64,000 nt of DNA, taken from a bacterium (GTDB lineage: Bacteria; Planctomycetota; UBA1135; UBA2386). The notes below the pieces were generated by a model, which saw only the letters and a program-made list of their open reading frames with translations, made no database searches and had not been told where the DNA came from. Positions within the stretch are counted from its first letter, which is position 1. Each line of letters starts with the position of its first letter. The stretch covers positions 491,628 through 555,627 of the forward strand of contig JANSXC010000001.1 in the NCBI GenBank assembly GCA_024743115.1, given 5' to 3'. The translations under genes and the position numbers were made by a program. This document shows, one piece after another, positions 19,601 through 28,949 of the stretch.

Positions 19601-19721
19601 GCTGCCGCCGACGCGACGCCTCGCCTACGTCGGGTTCCGCTGTGCTTCGAGTTCTGCCCCCGAGAGCAAAGCCCTCTCGATTCCGAGCAACGCGACTCTG
19701 CGGAGTCGAAACCGAAAGTAA
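16617..19721 (+). CDS. Membrane-anchored protein with Ig-like/beta domains and C-terminal SUMF1 (formylglycine-generating-enzyme-like) domain
   Basis: TM segment '[17 protein letters not shown]'; C-term '[21 protein letters not shown]...[30 protein letters not shown]...[15 protein letters not shown]...YVGFRCAS'. Confidence 0.85.
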   Translation: [1034 protein letters not shown]

Positions 19722-20866
19722 TGAGTCCGAGTCATTCGACGCGGCGTGCCAGCTACTCGCTCGCTGGCCTCGCCATCTGCACCCTCGCGGCGTGCGCCAA
19801 CGTGGCGTCACCCAGAACCAGGCTGCCGTTCCACATCGCGGTCATGCCGGCCGTGACCGATGATTCCCTGGCGGCCACAGCCGCGGAATCGGCCGTTGAC
19901 GGTGATGCCTCGGCGATCGAGCTGACGATCGATGCGGCAGCGTTCACCGATCGGCTGGTGGATGCGCTCGGCTCGCATTGTTGCAGGGTCACTCTGCTGC
20001 CTGCGACGACAGACCCGGCCGTGAGCCTGCAGCTGGCGCAAGCCGCCGGCGCTGATGTGATCCTCGGGACGATGGTGCGGTACGATCGGGAAGTCGCGAC
20101 CGGGCTGAATGCACGGTTCCTGCCGAACCTCGCATTGTTCGCGATCGGCGGCCCGCTGAACTGGTTCGTCAGCGATCGCAGCTACTACTACAGCGTCGAG
20201 TTCGAGAGCCAGCTCCATGATGTCGCGATTGCCGCGACTCGCAGTGCGACTCTCGATCCGCAGTCGCGGCTCGCACGCCTGCCGGGCACCGCCAACGAAG
20301 CGGCCTTGAACTTCATGGCGCGCGCCGACAACCCGAGTGCGTTCCTGCTGTCGCTGCTGCTGCCGGCCGGCTTCATCGGTTCGGAGTCCGAGGCGACTCC
20401 TGCCGCGCTGCAGGAAGCGGTCGGGGTCCAGCTCTGCCAGCTGCTGACGGGCCGGCTCCAGGAGTGCAGCGGCGAACTCACCGGGCCGCGCGCGCTCGTG
20501 AGTTTTGCGCCGGCCGACGTGCGGTTGGTTGGTGAGGGTGACCATCGAGCGCTCGTCGGAGCGTTCGTGCTCGAGCTCGGCGAGGTCGATGATCTGGGGG
20601 GGCTGCGCTACCGCTTCGACGACGGGGAGTTCCAGGACGTATCCTGGGAAAGCAGCGTTGCCGAGGTCGTCGATGAGGTCGTCGGGCGCAAGCGCTACGC
20701 GTTTCGGATTCCACTGCCGGTCGCCGCGATCGAGTTCGTGCAACTCGAGGTCGAACAGCTCGACGCGTTTGCGAGTCGTCGCACGTTCACGTTCTCGGCA
20801 GCTTCCGTGATGGGCGGGGAGCAGGCGTCCGGAACCGAACCGATGAACGCGGCGGGCAACTCATGA
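19721..20866 (+). CDS. Lipoprotein, hypothetical
   Basis: TAATG overlap with upstream stop; lipobox 'GLAICTLAAC'; 381 aa. Confidence 0.75.
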   Translation: MSPSHSTRRASYSLAGLAICTLAACANVASPRTRLPFHIAVMPAVTDDSLAATAAESAVDGDASAIELTIDAAAFTDRLVDALGSHCCRVTLLPATTDPAVSLQLAQAAGADVILGTMVRYDREVATGLNARFLPNLALFAIGGPLNWFVSDRSYYYSVEFESQLHDVAIAATRSATLDPQSRLARLPGTANEAALNFMARADNPSAFLLSLLLPAGFIGSESEATPAALQEAVGVQLCQLLTGRLQECSGELTGPRALVSFAPADVRLVGEGDHRALVGAFVLELGEVDDLGGLRYRFDDGEFQDVSWESSVAEVVDEVVGRKRYAFRIPLPVAAIEFVQLEVEQLDAFASRRTFTFSAASVMGGEQASGTEPMNAAGNS

Positions 20867-23800
20867 CCGCTTCACTCGTGTCACGTTCGCGATGGCTGCT
20901 GTGGTCGACGCTGCTCGCACTGGCTGTGCTGGTGCCGGCCTGCGGTTTCGGCACCGGTGTCCTCATCGGCAGCAGCAGTGGCGGTGGTGGCGGCGCGCCC
21001 GCAGCGCCCGCGAGCTTCCTGGTCATGGACTACAAGTCCTCGCCTGCGATGTTGCGCCTGGTGCTTGCGGGTGAGCAGGATGCCGCGACGGTCGACTTCT
21101 TCTACGTCACCGCCGACGACCCCGGGACCGAGCGGCCGATGCAGCACGTCGAGAACGGTGGCGTGCCGCTCGCGATGTCGCCCGCCGGAGTCGTGCACTT
21201 GCTGGCCTGGGACTTCGCGTCGGAAGACGGCCTCGCCGCGACGCCGCGAGCGGGTGTTCGGGTCATCGCGCGAACGCGGGCAGGCAGCAGCTGGGCGACG
21301 GTCACGACCCTCGGCGGCGATGCGCCCGTGGTCGATGCCGTCGAGTTGCCCGGCACCGAAGTCAGCGGTGTCGTGCCCGTGAACTTCCGGGTCGCGGACG
21401 GGTCGGGTGATGTCGTCGACATCCGCGTGGAGTTCACGACCGATCCGGGGCCCGCCGCCGACTGGCAGCCCGCGCGACCGGCCGGCATCACCGGTCCGCT
21501 CGATCGGCCGACGTTCGAGGGCGTGGTCGCGTCGCCGGGCGGGGTCGGGTTTACGTTCCACTGGGACACCGATTCGCGCGACGCCGAGGGTGCGCCGGTC
21601 GGAGATCTCGCCGCCCGTGAATCGAACGTACGCTTGCGCTTCGTTGCCGAAGAACGCGAGGTGCGCGAGCCGTCCGGGATGGTGATCGTTGCGGCATTCG
21701 CGGCGGCGCCGACCGAGACGCCGGTGTTCCGGGTCGACAACAACGATGCGCCGGCCGTCACGCTCGACAACGGCGCGATCCAGGCCGGCACCGATCGTCT
21801 GCGCGGCGTGCCGGTGCACTACGGTACCAGTGACTTCGAAGCGGACCCCGTGCCGGTGCTGTTCCAGTGGGCGCGAACGGGCGAGGATCCGCCGACGCTC
21901 GGGCCCGAGGCCGACACTCCCGAAGAACTGCTCGCGCGGCTCGCCGACCGAGGATTCCGATCGCGCATGCACATCTGCTCGCCGTACCCGGTCGCGGTCG
22001 GTGGTCGACCGATCCCGGTCGATGCGATGCGGGTGCGGTTGCCGGAACTCGCGCAGCCGGGCTGTTCCTGGCTGCTGTCGCGTGGAATGCGTGGACTCGA
22101 ACTCGAGCTGCTGCGGCCCGAGGTTGGTGAGCTGGAACCCGTCGCGTCGAACTTCACGCGTTCGCCGATCGCGGTGGCACCGATCGGCGACGGGCTCACC
22201 GCCTTCGTGATCGCCGCGGACGGCGGTGACGGCGTGCTCGCCGAGATCGATCTCGTCAGCGGAGTAGAGCTGCGACCGGCGACTCGACTGGCGGGGGTTC
22301 CGACCGCCCTCGGGCTGGCTGCGGATGGGCGTTCGGCGCTGGTCGCGACGGATCAGGGCGGGCTCTGGCGCCTGTTCGAAGTCGGGAGCGGCGCGAGCAC
22401 GCTGATCGCGTCGGCCGCCAACCCGCCGGGGCCGGTCCGCGGGATCGCCGCGCTCGGGTCGCACGTCGCGCTCGCGACGGTCGGCTCTGCTCTGCTGAAG
22501 ATCGATTGGCGTGACCCCGCGAGCGTGCGGGTCGCGACTGTGCGCGATGGTCTCGCGGCACCATCCGGTCTCGCGGTCGATCCGCGGCGTTCGAACCGCG
22601 TGTTCGTTGCCGAGTCTTCGTACGCGGGCGTGGGGCGGGTGGTCGCCGTTGATCTCGCGGCACAGACCATCTCGCCCGTCGTCGGATTCGCGCAGCCGTT
22701 CTCGCAACCGAGCTCGCTCGCGCTCCGCGCGGACGGCTCGGCGCTGCTGGTGCTGTGCCAAGGCGGCACAGGCCCCGAGGTGCGGGCGGTGCGATTCGGT
22801 CCGGCCCTCGGCGCTGCGGCGGCGGCACGGCCGGTACCGAACGGGACCCGTCACCTGGCGACCGGTCCGGATCGCCTGCTCGTGCTGAGTGGGCCAGCCG
22901 GGCTCCGTGCGGGTGGCGGCATCGAGCAGCGGCGGACGATCGCGGCGGTCGATGGACCGACGTGGACCGTGGCGGTCGACGAGCCCTTCGTGCCGGCGCT
23001 GAGAACGACGGTGTCGTGGCGGCTGCGGCCGATCGATCCGTTGCTCCACCCGGTCATGAACGGGCAATCACAGGTGAGCTCGATGTTCGTCTGGGACAGT
23101 CGCGACGTTCCCGGTGGTGGTGAGGTCTTCCTGCGCGCGCAGCCGTTGGATACCGACTTCGGTGACCCGGTGGTCGCGACGGCGTCGATCCGACCGAAGC
23201 ACGGCTTCGAGGATCACGTGGCCAGCCTGCCTTCGACACCGATCGCGGTCGCGGACATCGATGGCGACGGTGGTGACGACCTGCTGGTGCCGGTGAGTTC
23301 GACCGGTCCGCTGCGGATCTTCCGGCAGCGTCCAGGCGGCGGCTTCTCGGGTGCCGCGACCGTGCCGATCGGCACCGATGAGGACGGGGTCGCGGTCGCG
23401 GACATGAACGGGGACGGTCGCGCCGACGTGATCACGGCCGATTCGGCGGTGCTGCGCGTCTCGCTGCAGCGTGCCGATGGCACCTTCGACCCAGCCGTCG
23501 ATCTCGTGGTGCCCGGCGGCGCGGGTTCGCAGGTTGCTGTTGCCGACCTCTATGGCGACGGCCGCCCCGACCTGATCTCGAACGGTCACGTGTTCCTCCA
23601 GCCGGTCGGCGGCTTCACGTCTGCCACCGCCGCGATTTCCATGTCGGTGATCGGGTCGCTCGTTCAGGCGCCCGTGCCGGCGGACTTCCATGGCGACGGC
23701 GGTGTCGATTTCGCCGCGATCGTCGTCGACAGTACCAATCTGGGCGTGGCGATCGCGCGCCAGAACGCGACAGGTGGTTTCGTGTGGTCAGCATTGCTCA

Positions 23801-25242
23801 CTCCGAGTGTGGCGGCCAACACGAGCCAGCTCTTCGAGCCCGTTGCACTCGCCGTCGCCGACTTCGATGGTGACGGCCTGGCGGATGTCGCGGCGGCCTA
23901 TCGCTGGGTCGGGCCGAACTCCGGAGAGGCCGGTGATCGGATCGTGATCCATCAGCAACTCGCGGGTGGTCGGTTCAGCGAACGTCGCACGATCGGGGGG
24001 CCGTTGGCGCCGGCGTTGGTCGACGGCATCGAGGAGCTGACCGTCGCCGACGTCAATTCGGATGGGCGCCCGGATCTCCTCGTGAACCTCGTCGGCACGG
24101 GGCTGACCGTGTTGTTTCAGGAAGCCGACGGCGGGTTCCATCGCCAGGCGATCGCTTGGACGTTGGCCGGGGTCGCGGCCGGCGATTTCAACTCGGATGG
24201 CGCGATGGACGTGCTGCCAGGAGCGAGCTTTCGGCTCCAGGCTACGCCCCGGGTGCTGACGGCTGCGGCCGAGCAGATCGCGGGGCCGGCACCGCAGGCG
24301 CGCGGTAGCGTGGCAGCGATCGATCGCGACGCGGATGGCGTGGTCGATCTGTGCTCGGCAGATGACGCACTGGCCGCGCTGCTGACACTCGAGCAGCCGG
24401 CGCGCGGCGCGTTTCAGCCGGGACGACTCGTGCCCCTCGTGCCGACCCAGCAGGCCGGCGTCGGTGCGCTGCTCGGGGTCGACCTGAACGGAGACGGTGC
24501 CTCCCAGTTGCTCGTCGGTTTCTCGGAGGCCGGGGCCGGCGGACTGTGGCTCGATCCCGGCACGAGTGCTGGCCGGCAGCTCACCGCGGCCGGCCAGCCG
24601 TTGCCCGAAGCCATTGCAGCCGCGGACCTCGATGGCGATGGAGACCTCGACGTTGCGACTGCCGGGCTTCTGGCCGGCAGCGGCGTCAGGATCTACCGCA
24701 ACGATGACGGCGTGCTCCAGCCTGCCGAGGCGCTCGGTTCACCGGCATGCTCCGCTCTCGCCCTCGCGGATCTCGACGGCGATGGCCGCGTCGACCTCGC
24801 CGCGACGACCGCGGCCGGGATCGAGGTCTACCGTCAGAGCGGCGGTCCGTTGCCCGTCGCCGCGCTCACGATCCCCGGCGTGTTCGTCGGCGTCTTCGCT
24901 GCGGACTTCAACGGCGACGGTCGGGTCGATCTCGCGGCGAGTTCGGGTCCCGACTTCGTCGTGTTTTTCCAACGCCCGGGCGGGGCCTTCGGGGCGGCAG
25001 CCGATCTCGCGATCCCGGACCTCGGTGAACCGCTCGCTGTGACCGACCTCGACGGCGACGGCCGGACCGACGTGATCGGCAGCAGTCGTCTGGCGTTCCA
25101 GGTCGAGTCCGGTGCGTTCACGAGCATCTCCGTGGACTACGGCAGCTCGCGCCGCCATGTGATCGCCGTGGACCTCGACACGGACGGTGACCTCGAGCTC
25201 GTCTCGGTCAATCCGACGTTACTGATCTGGCGCGGTCGCTGA
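20863..25242 (+). CDS. Large FG-GAP/VCBS-repeat lipoprotein
   Basis: ATGA overlap with upstream gene; N-term 'LALAVLVPACGFG' lipobox; many 'VADxDGDGxxDLxxx' repeats; 1459 aa. Confidence 0.9.
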   Translation: MTASLVSRSRWLLWSTLLALAVLVPACGFGTGVLIGSSSGGGGGAPAAPASFLVMDYKSSPAMLRLVLAGEQDAATVDFFYVTADDPGTERPMQHVENGGVPLAMSPAGVVHLLAWDFASEDGLAATPRAGVRVIARTRAGSSWATVTTLGGDAPVVDAVELPGTEVSGVVPVNFRVADGSGDVVDIRVEFTTDPGPAADWQPARPAGITGPLDRPTFEGVVASPGGVGFTFHWDTDSRDAEGAPVGDLAARESNVRLRFVAEEREVREPSGMVIVAAFAAAPTETPVFRVDNNDAPAVTLDNGAIQAGTDRLRGVPVHYGTSDFEADPVPVLFQWARTGEDPPTLGPEADTPEELLARLADRGFRSRMHICSPYPVAVGGRPIPVDAMRVRLPELAQPGCSWLLSRGMRGLELELLRPEVGELEPVASNFTRSPIAVAPIGDGLTAFVIAADGGDGVLAEIDLVSGVELRPATRLAGVPTALGLAADGRSALVATDQGGLWRLFEVGSGASTLIASAANPPGPVRGIAALGSHVALATVGSALLKIDWRDPASVRVATVRDGLAAPSGLAVDPRRSNRVFVAESSYAGVGRVVAVDLAAQTISPVVGFAQPFSQPSSLALRADGSALLVLCQGGTGPEVRAVRFGPALGAAAAARPVPNGTRHLATGPDRLLVLSGPAGLRAGGGIEQRRTIAAVDGPTWTVAVDEPFVPALRTTVSWRLRPIDPLLHPVMNGQSQVSSMFVWDSRDVPGGGEVFLRAQPLDTDFGDPVVATASIRPKHGFEDHVASLPSTPIAVADIDGDGGDDLLVPVSSTGPLRIFRQRPGGGFSGAATVPIGTDEDGVAVADMNGDGRADVITADSAVLRVSLQRADGTFDPAVDLVVPGGAGSQVAVADLYGDGRPDLISNGHVFLQPVGGFTSATAAISMSVIGSLVQAPVPADFHGDGGVDFAAIVVDSTNLGVAIARQNATGGFVWSALLTPSVAANTSQLFEPVALAVADFDGDGLADVAAAYRWVGPNSGEAGDRIVIHQQLAGGRFSERRTIGGPLAPALVDGIEELTVADVNSDGRPDLLVNLVGTGLTVLFQEADGGFHRQAIAWTLAGVAAGDFNSDGAMDVLPGASFRLQATPRVLTAAAEQIAGPAPQARGSVAAIDRDADGVVDLCSADDALAALLTLEQPARGAFQPGRLVPLVPTQQAGVGALLGVDLNGDGASQLLVGFSEAGAGGLWLDPGTSAGRQLTAAGQPLPEAIAAADLDGDGDLDVATAGLLAGSGVRIYRNDDGVLQPAEALGSPACSALALADLDGDGRVDLAATTAAGIEVYRQSGGPLPVAALTIPGVFVGVFAADFNGDGRVDLAASSGPDFVVFFQRPGGAFGAAADLAIPDLGEPLAVTDLDGDGRTDVIGSSRLAFQVESGAFTSISVDYGSSRRHVIAVDLDTDGDLELVSVNPTLLIWRGR

Positions 25243-25309
25243 TCCGCGGTAGTGGCCCATCCGACCCCCGTCGATCGGCCTCGCGCGGTCGCCAGGGATC
25301 ATGAAGCTA

Positions 25310-25340
25310 TCGTGAATGAAGCGATTCGTATCATTCACGA
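25310..25340. promoter_or_regulatory. Perfect 10-bp inverted repeat (operator-like or hairpin)
   Basis: TCGTGAATGA (25310-25319) / 11-nt spacer / TCATTCACGA (25331-25340), 63 nt upstream of ATG 25404. Confidence 0.5.
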
Positions 25341-25403
25341 AGGTCGACGAGGGGTCGTGCCTACCTTGTGGTCGTTCCAAGTCGATTCGAACCCAAGGAC
25401 GCC

Positions 25404-25709
25404 ATGATCCGCAGTCTCGCACTGACCTGTGCTATCCCGCTCACGCTGTCCGCGAGCGGTTGCACCAACTTCTACGAACCGCTCGACAACCTGATCGGCC
25501 ACGAGTGCGTCGCCGTCTCTGCGCCGGCGAGCACGGGGGCAATCCTCTTCGGCACGGCAGGCGTACCACTCGCGATTGCCCTGCTACCGATCACGGTCCC
25601 GATGACCGATGCGAACGCCGAGTTCGTGACGTTCGCACCAGCGTTCGTCACCGCTCAGGTCGGCGCGGTCCTGTTCGGTGGGCTGCCGTGGCTCGTGATG
25701 GACTGGTGA
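25404..25709 (+). CDS. Small lipoprotein
   Basis: MIRSLALTCAIPLTLSASGCTNFYEPLDNLIG...; lipobox SASGC; 101 aa. Confidence 0.75.
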   Translation: MIRSLALTCAIPLTLSASGCTNFYEPLDNLIGHECVAVSAPASTGAILFGTAGVPLAIALLPITVPMTDANAEFVTFAPAFVTAQVGAVLFGGLPWLVMDW

Positions 25710-25843
25710 GGGCGCCTCGCCATGGGGTTGTGCGACCTGGCCTGCGGCTGGCTCAGGCGGTTTGTGTCCCCGGTCGCTGATTCCTCGGAAACCGTGTCCG
25801 ATCCGCTCGCCGCGGGACACCGGTCGGGAGATCGGAGGATCTC

Positions 25844-28084
25844 ATGACCAATCGCTGCGCCGCAATTCTGGCCACACTCACTGTCGGTCTCACTGCCGTT
25901 TCCCCTGCCGCCCAACAGGATCCGCCGACCGGCCCGGTGGCCACGCGAGCGGAGCGCATCGCCGTCCAGCGGAACGCCGGATTGTTCGAGCTGTCACCGG
26001 GGGTGCTTCACGGTGGTGGCGCGCAGTATGACGTGCGGTTTCGCGCCGCGGGCATGCGGCTCGAACCGGCGTTGGGGACGGCGGTGGCCGTGACGCAGCA
26101 TCTGTCCCTGACTCCGATCTCGGTCGGGCGCGGCGGTGAACCGGGCATCGCGTTGCCTTCGTCCGCACTGCCCGAGCAGCACGGCCGAACGGCGGTCTTC
26201 GCGCATGCCGCCGGGGTGCGCGAGCGGTTCGCGGTCGGCGTCGATGGCGTCGAGCTGTCGTGGGTGTTCGATGCCCGGCCGCCGGGAGTGGGCGACCTCG
26301 TCGTGCGCTACGAACTCGCGACCGAGATGCCGGGGCCGCGGTCGCTCGCCGACGGCGGGATCGGGTTCGGGCTCGAGGGGATCGGCGGTGTGACGATCGG
26401 CAGCGTTACCGGTATCGACGCCCTGGGCCGGAGGATCGCTGGCGGCCTGCGGTACGCGGATGGTGAACTCGAGTTGTCGCTGCCCGCGGCCTTCGTCGAC
26501 AACGCGGCCTATCCGCTCGTGCTCGATCCGGTGATCGGCCCGGAGTTCGGGATCTGGAACGGCACGCTGTACTCCGAGAACGATCCCGATTGCTCGTACG
26601 AGAGGACCCAGGACCGGTTCCTCGTGACGTTCCAGCGCGCGTTCAGCAGCACGGACATCCGCTTGCGGGCCCAGCTCGTGGACCGTGTGGGTGGGTTGTT
26701 CCAGGGCGTCCACTGGATCACGACGGGCGGCGTGTGTTTCCGCCCGCGCGTGGCGAGCTTCTCGCGGGAAGAGCGCTTCGGTGTGGCCTGGGCGTCGCGA
26801 GTCGGCAGCCAGAGCTACGTCCACTTCCGTTCGGTCTCCGTGCACGGCGGGCCGGCGTCGACCGCGATGTCGCCGACGTCGACGCTCGCGAGCGGCCCGC
26901 AGTGGACGTTGCTCGATGTCGACATCGGTTCGGAGGGCGGGCAGTTCCAGCAGGACTACGCGTTCGTGGTTGTTTGGGACGACACGGACGACGATCGCAT
27001 CTACGCGCGACGGGTCGGCATCGACTCGGCGGGCAACACGGTGCTGTGGTCGCCGTTCTCGGTGTTCAACGACAGCACCTTCAACGGCTACTCGCAGCCT
27101 GCGATCGCGCGATCGGCGGAGTCTGGCGGCAAACTCATGGTGGTTGCGCGGCGATTCTCCGGGGTCGGACCGCAGCGTGGGGTGTCGTGTGCGCTCGTCT
27201 CGGCGCGGAACAACACGGTCACGAACCGAACCACCATCGTGATGAACTCGACCGACGAGTTCTGGCATCCCGACGTCGACGGGTACGGCGACGAGTGGGT
27301 GATCGCGTGGCGCCAGAACACACTCGGCACGACGCTCTATGCTGTCGCCGTGCGGTCGGCGCAGTTCGATGGCACGAACCTGTCGTTCGGCGCGACGCAG
27401 ACGCTCGGTGGTTCGTCGCTCGTGCGGCTCGACCATCCGTCGGTCGGCTACTCGCACGGCAAGACGTGGCTCGGCTATCGCGAGAACTTCCTCGGATCGA
27501 CGGCGCTCCGCGCCCGAGGCATCGACCCGAAGTCGTGTATCTACTGTCAGGATCTCTTCACCGCCCAGGTGCCGGCGGGGGATACGCGGGTCGTCGTTGC
27601 GACGACGATGTCCGGCAACGAAACGTCTCGCCAGGAGGGGCTCGTCGTCTGGGAGGAGAACTTCGATATCTGGGCCCAGCGGATCGCCGATTACGGCAAT
27701 CAGGGCACGGTCGTCAATCTCGGGGGCGGGTGCGGCGCGGGCGGGACCCAGAGTGTGACGGCACCCAATCTCGGGATGAGTTCCATCAACTGCTCGGTCT
27801 ACGGCCTGGCGCCGACGGCCGTGTTGACGATGTTCAACTTCACGCTCACGCCGACGGTCGTGACCTGCGGAACGTGTGAGTGGCTGCAGCCGCAGGTCGC
27901 GCTGATCCTGCCGATCACCGCGTCGGGGAGCGCGCGCTTCACCTACGGCTTCCCGTGCGATCCGACGCTCGCGGGCGTGCAGTTCGAGACCCAGTGGACG
28001 ACCTACGACCCGGCGACCGCGCCGTGTGCGATCTATCCCGGGTTCGCGGTCACGGATCGCCAACTGCACACGATCGGGCAGTAG
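25844..28084 (+). CDS. Secreted hypothetical protein with C-terminal beta-sandwich module
   Basis: Signal peptide MTNRCAAILATLTVGLTAVSPAAQ; 746 aa; C-term 'CDPTLAGVQFETQWTTYDPATAPC...'. Confidence 0.75.
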   Translation: MTNRCAAILATLTVGLTAVSPAAQQDPPTGPVATRAERIAVQRNAGLFELSPGVLHGGGAQYDVRFRAAGMRLEPALGTAVAVTQHLSLTPISVGRGGEPGIALPSSALPEQHGRTAVFAHAAGVRERFAVGVDGVELSWVFDARPPGVGDLVVRYELATEMPGPRSLADGGIGFGLEGIGGVTIGSVTGIDALGRRIAGGLRYADGELELSLPAAFVDNAAYPLVLDPVIGPEFGIWNGTLYSENDPDCSYERTQDRFLVTFQRAFSSTDIRLRAQLVDRVGGLFQGVHWITTGGVCFRPRVASFSREERFGVAWASRVGSQSYVHFRSVSVHGGPASTAMSPTSTLASGPQWTLLDVDIGSEGGQFQQDYAFVVVWDDTDDDRIYARRVGIDSAGNTVLWSPFSVFNDSTFNGYSQPAIARSAESGGKLMVVARRFSGVGPQRGVSCALVSARNNTVTNRTTIVMNSTDEFWHPDVDGYGDEWVIAWRQNTLGTTLYAVAVRSAQFDGTNLSFGATQTLGGSSLVRLDHPSVGYSHGKTWLGYRENFLGSTALRARGIDPKSCIYCQDLFTAQVPAGDTRVVVATTMSGNETSRQEGLVVWEENFDIWAQRIADYGNQGTVVNLGGGCGAGGTQSVTAPNLGMSSINCSVYGLAPTAVLTMFNFTLTPTVVTCGTCEWLQPQVALILPITASGSARFTYGFPCDPTLAGVQFETQWTTYDPATAPCAIYPGFAVTDRQLHTIGQ

Positions 28085-28355
28085 TCGCCCCGCCGAGAAG
28101 GGCCCTGTTGCACGGAGGCCCGGCCGCCAAGGGCGTTGTGACAGCGCGCGGCGTTCCCGTCGCGACCGGAACGGCGCGGCCGGTTTCTCGCAAGGAATCA
28201 CCTGAAGGTTTGGCCGAGCGACGACCGTTTCGTCGTTCCCTGCCGTGATGGTGATGCCGCTGATCCCGCTTTCGTCGTCCTCGGTGCCGCCCGTGGCGTC
28301 CGCCGCTGCGCCAGCCTTTACCGCGGCGACCCAACTCCCTACGCTCCGCCAACGT

Positions 28356-28949
28356 ATGGTGGAGAAGGACGACCGGTGTGCCGACGCGGCCGTGGAGGCG
28401 GCTCTGGCGAGACTGCGGGCCGGCGACCAGACGGCGTGGCAGGAGATCCTGCCGCTGCTCTACTCCGAGCTGCACGCTGTCGCGCGCCGTGAGATGTCCC
28501 GGCAGTCGGTGTCGCACACGCTGCAGCCGACTGCCCTGGTCAACGAGGCGTTCGTCAAGTTGTGCCGTGGCACCGGGGTCGAGTCGGGGCAGCGCGCCGA
28601 CTTCATGGCGCTGGCAGCGACCGCCATGCGCAGCATTCTGACGGATCACGCCCGCGGCAAGTCGCGGCAGAAGCGATCGCCGGAGGGTAAGACCGTGGCG
28701 ATCTCCGAGATCCTCGACATCGCGCTCGCTCACCAGCAGGAGCGCACGCCGCTCGATGTGATCGAACTCAACGATCTCATCGAGCGTTACAAGGAGCAGG
28801 ACCCGTTGGGGGCGCGGCTCGTGGAGTTGCGCTACTTCCTCGGTCAGTCGACCGAGGAGGCCGCGGCGATCCTGGCCGTGTCCCCTCGCACCGGGCGCCG
28901 GATGTGGAGCACGGCGAAGGCCTGGTTCAAGCGCGAGCTGGCGAAGTGA
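28356..28949 (+). CDS. ECF-type RNA polymerase sigma factor
   Basis: 'LPLLYSELHAVARREMSRQSVSHTLQPTALVNEAFVKL...DHARGKSRQKRSPEG...VELRYFLGQSTEEAAAILAVSPRTGRRMWSTAKAWFKREL'. ATG 28356 chosen as start inside ORF 28245..28949. Confidence 0.92.
   Translation: MVEKDDRCADAAVEAALARLRAGDQTAWQEILPLLYSELHAVARREMSRQSVSHTLQPTALVNEAFVKLCRGTGVESGQRADFMALAATAMRSILTDHARGKSRQKRSPEGKTVAISEILDIALAHQQERTPLDVIELNDLIERYKEQDPLGARLVELRYFLGQSTEEAAAILAVSPRTGRRMWSTAKAWFKRELAK

Noticed and set aside
23220-25200. CRISPR-like or satellite periodic DNA
   Set aside because: Periodicity is explained by FG-GAP/VCBS protein repeats (GACxxCGACGGCGAC); no conserved DNA repeats with unique spacers.
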